64,000 nucleotides of DNA from the NCBI GenBank assembly GCA_037976565.1, contig CP137668.1, forward strand, positions 20,808,251 to 20,872,250, read 5' to 3'. Origin of the DNA: Mesocentrotus franciscanus (taxonomy: Eukaryota > Echinodermata > Echinoidea > Camarodonta > Strongylocentrotidae). Below the pieces are notes generated by a model. It was not told the origin of the DNA. It saw nothing but the letters and a program-made list of their open reading frames with translations, and ran no database searches. Both the position numbers and the translations under genes were made by a program. Shown here one piece after another: positions 59,553 to 64,000 of the stretch. The number at the start of each line of letters is the position of its first letter. Positions within the stretch are counted from its first letter, which is position 1.

Positions 59553-59720
59553 AGACACTCTTCCTTATACTCTGCAACAAAACTGTACAACTCACTACCA
59601 ATGATCATTCAAACAACCCCTTACCTACACATTTTTAAAACACGCCTATGGCATGTGCAATCCAGCTCTTGGCTTAAATATAATGTTATTAATGAACCAT
59701 TTTACGAATTTTACTCTTGA
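59553..59720 (+). pseudogene. C-terminal remnant of a second LINE ORF2
   Basis: Fifty-five codons then TGA: RHSSLYSATKLYNSLP, then 'YLHIFKTRLWHVQSS'. The 'S..YSATKLYNSLP....L..FK..L' pattern marks the end of a non-LTR reverse-transcriptase polyprotein. Directly upstream, the neighbouring frame reads 'QTHISNRLYLPEPKT', which continues the similarity after a frameshift, so the copy is decayed. It differs clearly from the remnant at 34252, so it is probably another family. Confidence 0.65.
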
Positions 59721-60086
59721 CCTAAATGACAGTTCTCGGATGAGTATAAAAGAGAAAGCTAAAGGTAGCTGACGGGACTAGAGAGTACATTCGAAACATT
59801 TGTCTTCTCTTCATTCGTATTGTGCGGTTTCAATGCACTGCACAGAACACATTTTTATAGCTGTGTAAAATCAATGATCCAGAGAAAATGGCGGCAATAT
59901 AATCAGACTTGTGGAGGTCGTATCCCTGTTTATTCTAATAGTACTATGCTGATGAACCAAGACTTTCAACATCTTTAATGGATTTCAATAGGATCTGGGG
60001 GTATCATGACTCGCTCGCCTTAATTATATATTGATTTGGATACTATGATATGTGTGTGTACATATAGATGGGTAGAGCAAGAAAGA

Positions 60087-60117
60087 GAGAGAGAGAGAGA
60101 GGAGAGACAGAGAGAGA
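60087..60117. repeat. (GA)n microsatellite
   Basis: GA run with one interruption, inside the putative intron. Confidence 0.85.
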
Positions 60118-60170
60118 AACAAAAGGAAAGTTCTGCACCTAGTACTTAAATTAGTCTACACTTTCTTATA

Positions 60171-60575
60171 AACAAAAGACTGTTTTGCTTAATAAAGAAC
60201 CAAAATGGTCTTAATTCAAAATTGGTTAATGCAGTCTAAAAATGTATTGAAAATAAACGTTACTTAGATTTTCACATGATTTTAATGAAAAGGATTTGTT
60301 TTCTTTATTTCAACATTAATACAATCCATATTAGGTTTTGTGGAACGTTATAGGCCTATTGTAAACATATTTACAAACAAAAGAATATTTTGCTTAATTA
60401 ATGAGGACCAAAATGGTCTTAATTCGTTTATGCATTCTACAGTGTAAAAAATAAACGTTACTTAGATTTTCATATGATTTTACTTAATGAAGGAGATTTG
60501 TTTTTCTTCATTTCAACATTAATACAAATCCATATTAGGTTTTGTGGAACATTATAGGCCTATTGTAAAAATATT
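60171..60575. repeat. Tandem duplication, two units of about 202 bp
   Basis: Unit 1 (60171-60373) and unit 2 (60375-60575) share 'aaccaaaatggtcttaattc'/'gaccaaaatggtcttaattc', 'ataaacgttacttagatttt', 'atttcaacattaatacaa' and 'ttataggcctattgtaaa', with small indels. It ends about 140 bp before the terminal exon's acceptor, so it lengthens the intron just upstream of the branch-point region. Confidence 0.9.
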
Positions 60576-60714
60576 GAGATTTGTATGCTGATTTGTGTAT
60601 CGCTTATGCTTTTGTCTTAGATTTGTACGTTTATTTGATTTGTTATAATGATCATTCTCTTAGGCTGTTATAGCCATAATAATTTTTCATTCACTATTTC
60701 TTTATTTCCTGCAG

Positions 60715-61797
60715 GATAACATCAAAGATGCTCACCAACTTGTCCGAAAAGAGATCAAAGGTATTCGACGAGCCATGAAGCTTCTGCTTGCATCCTATCA
60801 TGGGCAAAAGGCAGAGGGGAATATTAAACCGAATAGACAATTAACCGAACAAGACCAAATGCTCCGACTCCCTACCGAATACTCGAGGGATATCGACATG
60901 GAATCGATATGTACCGATCTCCCGATGTTGGAGCCGCTATCCGATGATGACGTTCTATTTGGTGAATACCAAAACCATGTGGCATCGGATCTAGAAGAAC
61001 AGTTTCGGCTTTCATCTTTCCAGCGCAGGCAAAGCTATCAGTTCGATTCACCTTCTCCAGAAAATACGTATAATGTAAGACGAACTAGTCCAACTCGCGC
61101 ATCTATTCAATTCGGCAAGGATTTTGGAATGTGTTCGCCTGGATTTGGAACACCTGAAGGTAGCCGACGGCCACAGCTTGCCAGTATGCCAGAGGACGAT
61201 CAGGGGCAAAGCGATTACATGACTACCGAAAACGATACCCCTGTTAGCGATATGAGTGAAGATCGAGATTCGTTTACTAGTCTGCAAGAATCACATGAGT
61301 ACCATCACTCGTCACGGCAGCACGTGTATTCTGAGCGAGCGCGATACTTGAAACGAAAAAGCACTATGGACACAATCGATGCCAACTCTTTACGATGGAG
61401 TAACCATCGTGACTGGGAAGCAAAGCAGTATGTTTTAGAGTCGATAGCGAAGGAAAGACTGAACCCTGGGCGAAAGCGACCACCTATGCTACGCCGTGGA
61501 AACACACAACCGAATCTCTTCGGGACACATGCGCCAAATCATATCGGCTCTCCCATGAATTCAAGGAAGTTTTCTTCAGTTCCATCATTGCCGTTAGACG
61601 GTAGGAATGAGATGCCGTTACAGTTTCAGACATTGGCTGAATCCATGTCACCTACGTCACCACGATCTCCATCGTCACCGCGGTCAGGCCTCATGGGGTC
61701 ACCGCTAACTTCTCGACGAGCATCAGCAGCAGCCGCAGCGGCAGCAGCATTTACTAAACATCCGAACCACCTTAGACGAGTTGCGGATATGGTGTAA
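60715..61797 (+). CDS. Terminal exon of coiled-coil gene with disordered tail
   Basis: Strong acceptor (ctttatttcctgcag); phase 0; 360 codons to TAA. It opens with 'DNIKDAHQLVRKEIKGIRRA', which continues the heptads started at 58451-58555. It then becomes hydrophilic and probably disordered: an acidic stretch ('PMLEPLSDDDVLFGEY'), basic-flanked Ser sites ('FQRRQSYQF', 'LKRKSTMD', 'LRRGNTQPNLFG', 'SRKFSSVPSLP'), an SP-rich segment ('SPTSPRSPSSPRSG') and an eight-Ala run in mixed codons. The last residues are RRVADMV. There is no transmembrane segment, signal peptide or catalytic motif here. A coiled coil plus long phosphorylatable tail fits the cytoplasmic C-terminus of an oligomeric channel, receptor or scaffold, but I do not recognise the family. 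The ATG at 60775 is internal. An alternative is a 3' exon of the upstream K2P gene by alternative splicing, which would need a weak donor. Confidence 0.85.
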   Translation, partial: DNIKDAHQLVRKEIKGIRRAMKLLLASYHGQKAEGNIKPNRQLTEQDQMLRLPTEYSRDIDMESICTDLPMLEPLSDDDVLFGEYQNHVASDLEEQFRLSSFQRRQSYQFDSPSPENTYNVRRTSPTRASIQFGKDFGMCSPGFGTPEGSRRPQLASMPEDDQGQSDYMTTENDTPVSDMSEDRDSFTSLQESHEYHHSSRQHVYSERARYLKRKSTMDTIDANSLRWSNHRDWEAKQYVLESIAKERLNPGRKRPPMLRRGNTQPNLFGTHAPNHIGSPMNSRKFSSVPSLPLDGRNEMPLQFQTLAESMSPTSPRSPSSPRSGLMGSPLTSRRASAAAAAAAAFTKHPNHLRRVADMV

Positions 61798-62144
61798 GAC
61801 AGTCTAAGACAAACAACAAGTAATCTGGAGATTTGTGTGTTTATATCCTACTGCCCGTTGCACGTGATGCGTCATTTTTTTATAGTGATATTACTAAACC
61901 CTTATTATGCCTATGTAGGCTAGAAGTGCATACACCTGTAAATTAATGTTTGCATTGTTCATTATGAATTCACCAAACCATGTGAGTCTTACAAAGCGCG
62001 TCAGAGACTACACCTTTCACTGACGCAGTACTACGTCAGCAAATCGTCACCTCTTCAACAAAGCGTAGCCATTCACAATACATGATGGTACATGTAGTAT
62101 CGTCACCTCACCAACAAAGGATAGCCATTCACAATACATGATGG

Positions 62145-63374
62145 CAGTGGCGTTATGAGCAAAAACTTTTGGGGGATAAAAACAAAATCCGCATCACCAC
62201 CAAGTAGCATAATGCAGGGGTGGCGGAGCATCTTCCAAAATAGGGGTGGGCAACAAAAAAAAGGCACTTTCTGGAAAAAAAGAGGCACCTACAAAGGGAA
62301 GCATTAACAAAACATCATTGGTATATACCCCTTCATCGTCATGATTGTGATTACACTACCTGGGATGATATCAATATTTGTTTCTTTCTTTACGTGGTAC
62401 AAGATACTGCTTAATTAAGCAACATACTTTGCAGTTGGGTGTAATGGTCTGAATATTAATTTTCGAGCGAGCAACAATTTTAAGATTTGTGAGGTGCCAG
62501 TGCGAAAAATTACATCTTATAAAGAAGACAAAAAACAAACCCTGATGAGTATTAAGCACAATCTAATGAAGAAAGACTGAAAAGTTACATAATTATAACA
62601 TCTATAAATGCGAGCGAGCTCTAGGGAAAATTAAAGAAAAAAAGGGGCTCTAAATCGCCTTGAATTAGGAGAAAGGAGGCACTTATCAAAAGGGAAAACG
62701 ATAGTTATTAGAAAAGAAAAGGTGCTCGTGTCAAAGTAAAAAGGGCAATTATCAGAGGTGAAAATGGCACTTCTTGCACCTGAAAAGGAACACTCAACAG
62801 AGATGAAAAAGGGCACTTGTGAGAAAGGAAAAGGGGAATCTGTTGAAGGAAAAGGGCACCTATCAGATGTTAAAAGGGGCATTTTGAAAAGGGGAGGGGC
62901 TCATATAAAAAAAGGAAAAGGGGCACTTATCCGAAGGAAATATGGTACAGGAACAGGGGCACGTGTCAAAATAAAAGAGGCACTTATCACATTTAAGAGA
63001 AAAGGAAGGGGTTTTTATTAAGAATGAAAGAGTGCACTAAATAAAAAGGAAAAGGGACACGAGTCAAAATTATAAGGGCAACAAAGAGATGAAAAGAGAG
63101 GAAAAGGACAGTTATTAGATAAGAAAAGGGGCACTTGACCTATGTAAAAATGGTTTTTTGGGGGGTACCTGATAAAGTGGGGGGGGGGGCATAGTGCCCC
63201 CTACCCCACCGGGCGTGCCGCCTCTGGCATAATGGACAAAAGTGAGAGAAAAAAACCCGGAAAATCATGTCATTTCAGCAACATTTGTATGTACTGGTAT
63301 CGAATTAGAACTAAACCACGTTTGAATTTTATTTGGAGTGTCAACTGCCCCGCGCCCCCACCAGTACGCCAGTG
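62145..63374. mobile_element. Non-autonomous hAT element, 1230 bp, 8-bp target duplication
   Basis: Flanked by CATGATGG at 62137-62144 and 63375-63382. Ends: left CAGTGGCGTTATG, right (reverse complement) CACTGGCGTACTGG. The 8-bp target duplication with CAGTGGCG-type ends is characteristic of hAT elements. The empty site can be read from the neighbouring 56-bp tandem copy. The inside has no transposase frame and is mostly a degenerate GGGGCACTTATC-type minisatellite. Confidence 0.92.
62640..63150. repeat. Degenerate minisatellite inside the hAT element
   Basis: Many variants of AAAAGGGGCACTTATCAGA with a period near 27-30 bp, purine-rich on the + strand. Frames across it on both strands are spurious. 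Confidence 0.75.
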
Positions 63375-63441
63375 CATGATGGTACATGTAGTTCGTCACC
63401 TCACCAACAAAGGATAGCCATTCACAATACATGTAGTATCA

Positions 63442-64000
63442 ATTTGGAAGAAAACAAAAACGGTAAATGAAGCTAGCTCCTGTGCAACTGGCGTGACATC
63501 GGGGATTTTGTTGTTGTTGTTGGATTGAGGGCCAGTATATTTTTCGATGTTGATCTTGATTTAGTTTCGTATAGTGGACTGGTAGGTCGAACTTTCACGG
63601 GCCGAATTTCAATCCCAACTCGCCCATGATAAAGACGGAGGGACGGGGAATTGTTAAATTCGCTACATGTTTTGTATTAAGAGCGCTTGGAGTCATGGAC
63701 AGAAAAGAATTATATAAAAATCCATTTAAATATACTTAATATAAGCGGTCAAAGGCTTTGTAAGAATACTGTTGATTTCCGTCTTCACTCGTTATATTAG
63801 CGTTATGAGCATGTTGTTTGCTCAATATTGCCTTGTGACTACACTGCGTTCGTGGAAAAGCAACTAAATAGCAAGGATTCAGCCGTTAATTCTGCCTGTA
63901 AGCTCTTTAGACTTTATTTCATATCGCAGAGGTCTGTGTAAATGATGATGATGTTATACAACAGTGTAGCGGTATAGTGGTAGATGAAACGCGAATCAAC
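63442..64000. other. Non-coding sequence at window end
   Basis: Contains a short TTG run near 63508-63522. Otherwise nothing recognisable. Confidence 0.5.

Larger units (their letters stand above)
58556..60714 (+). other. Putative intron of the coiled-coil gene
   Basis: It runs from gtaagt to 'ttatttcctgcag'. It contains a retroelement-like 3' tail ('gaaataaaactaaaatgaaa' near 58745), the LINE remnant at 59553-59720, a (GA)n run at about 60087-60117 and a tandem duplication of about 200 bp at 60171-60575. Confidence 0.55.
62044..63441. repeat. 56-bp tandem repeat, three copies, split by a hAT insertion
   Basis: Copies begin 'tcgtcacctc..caacaaag' at 62044, 62100 and 63393 and contain 'tagccattcacaatacatg'. 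Copy 2 is interrupted after 62144 and resumes at 63383. Removing the insertion and one target copy restores a regular array. It lies about 250 bp after the coiled-coil gene's stop codon, possibly in its 3' UTR. Confidence 0.85.

Noticed and set aside
62631..63021. Lys/Gly-rich frames on both strands
   Set aside because: Degenerate minisatellite inside a non-autonomous hAT element.

Overview
The window looks like animal genomic DNA, most likely from a sea urchin or another echinoderm. It is AT-rich and intron-rich, with GT/AG splice sites, dense microsatellites and many decayed transposable elements: hAT-like elements with CAGTGGCG-type ends, MITEs, tRNA-derived SINEs and non-LTR retrotransposon tails. 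The organism is inferred from gene style and repeat families, not proven. No bacterial genes, rRNA, CRISPR array or complete tRNA was seen. Most open reading frames here are chance or translate simple repeats.

Two host genes are visible, both partial and both on the + strand. (1) A two-pore-domain potassium (K2P) channel has its last two exons at 44637-44882 and 46023-47575. They carry the second half of pore 1 (GYG) with M2, then a very long basic and serine-rich cytoplasmic loop, then M3, pore 2 (GFG) and M4. The upstream exon(s) with M1 and the start of pore 1 were not found and probably lie beyond the window. (2) An unrecognised gene ends at 61797. It has a small symmetric exon at 58451-58555 and a terminal exon at 60715-61797. 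Joined in phase 0, they form an unbroken heptad-repeat coiled coil, followed by a long disordered Ser/Pro-rich tail.

The rest is intergenic or intronic repeat landscape. 1-21 kb: foldback elements, an inverted interspersed pair (about 6.87 and 10.86 kb), a 350-bp direct repeat (10.2 and 20.9 kb), a TIR MITE (17.4-17.9 kb), a 22-bp minisatellite and microsatellites. 21.7-26.7 kb: a 4.9-kb element with long terminal inverted repeats built from duplicated blocks of about 350 bp. It carries a minus-strand, multiply frameshifted gene whose product has PIN/FEN-nuclease-like acidic motifs and a C-terminal CXC zinc-binding domain. This is the best candidate for something poorly described. 26.7-27.3 kb: a GC-rich element with inverted ends. 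32.1-34.1 kb: a 2-kb inverted-repeat element whose subterminal regions are arrays of short ATAAACA/TGTTTAT palindromes, followed by a LINE reverse-transcriptase tail. 34.6-44.6 kb: hAT-like and SINE fragments plus microsatellites. 62.1-63.4 kb: a textbook hAT insertion with an 8-bp target duplication, sitting inside a 56-bp tandem repeat downstream of the coiled-coil gene.
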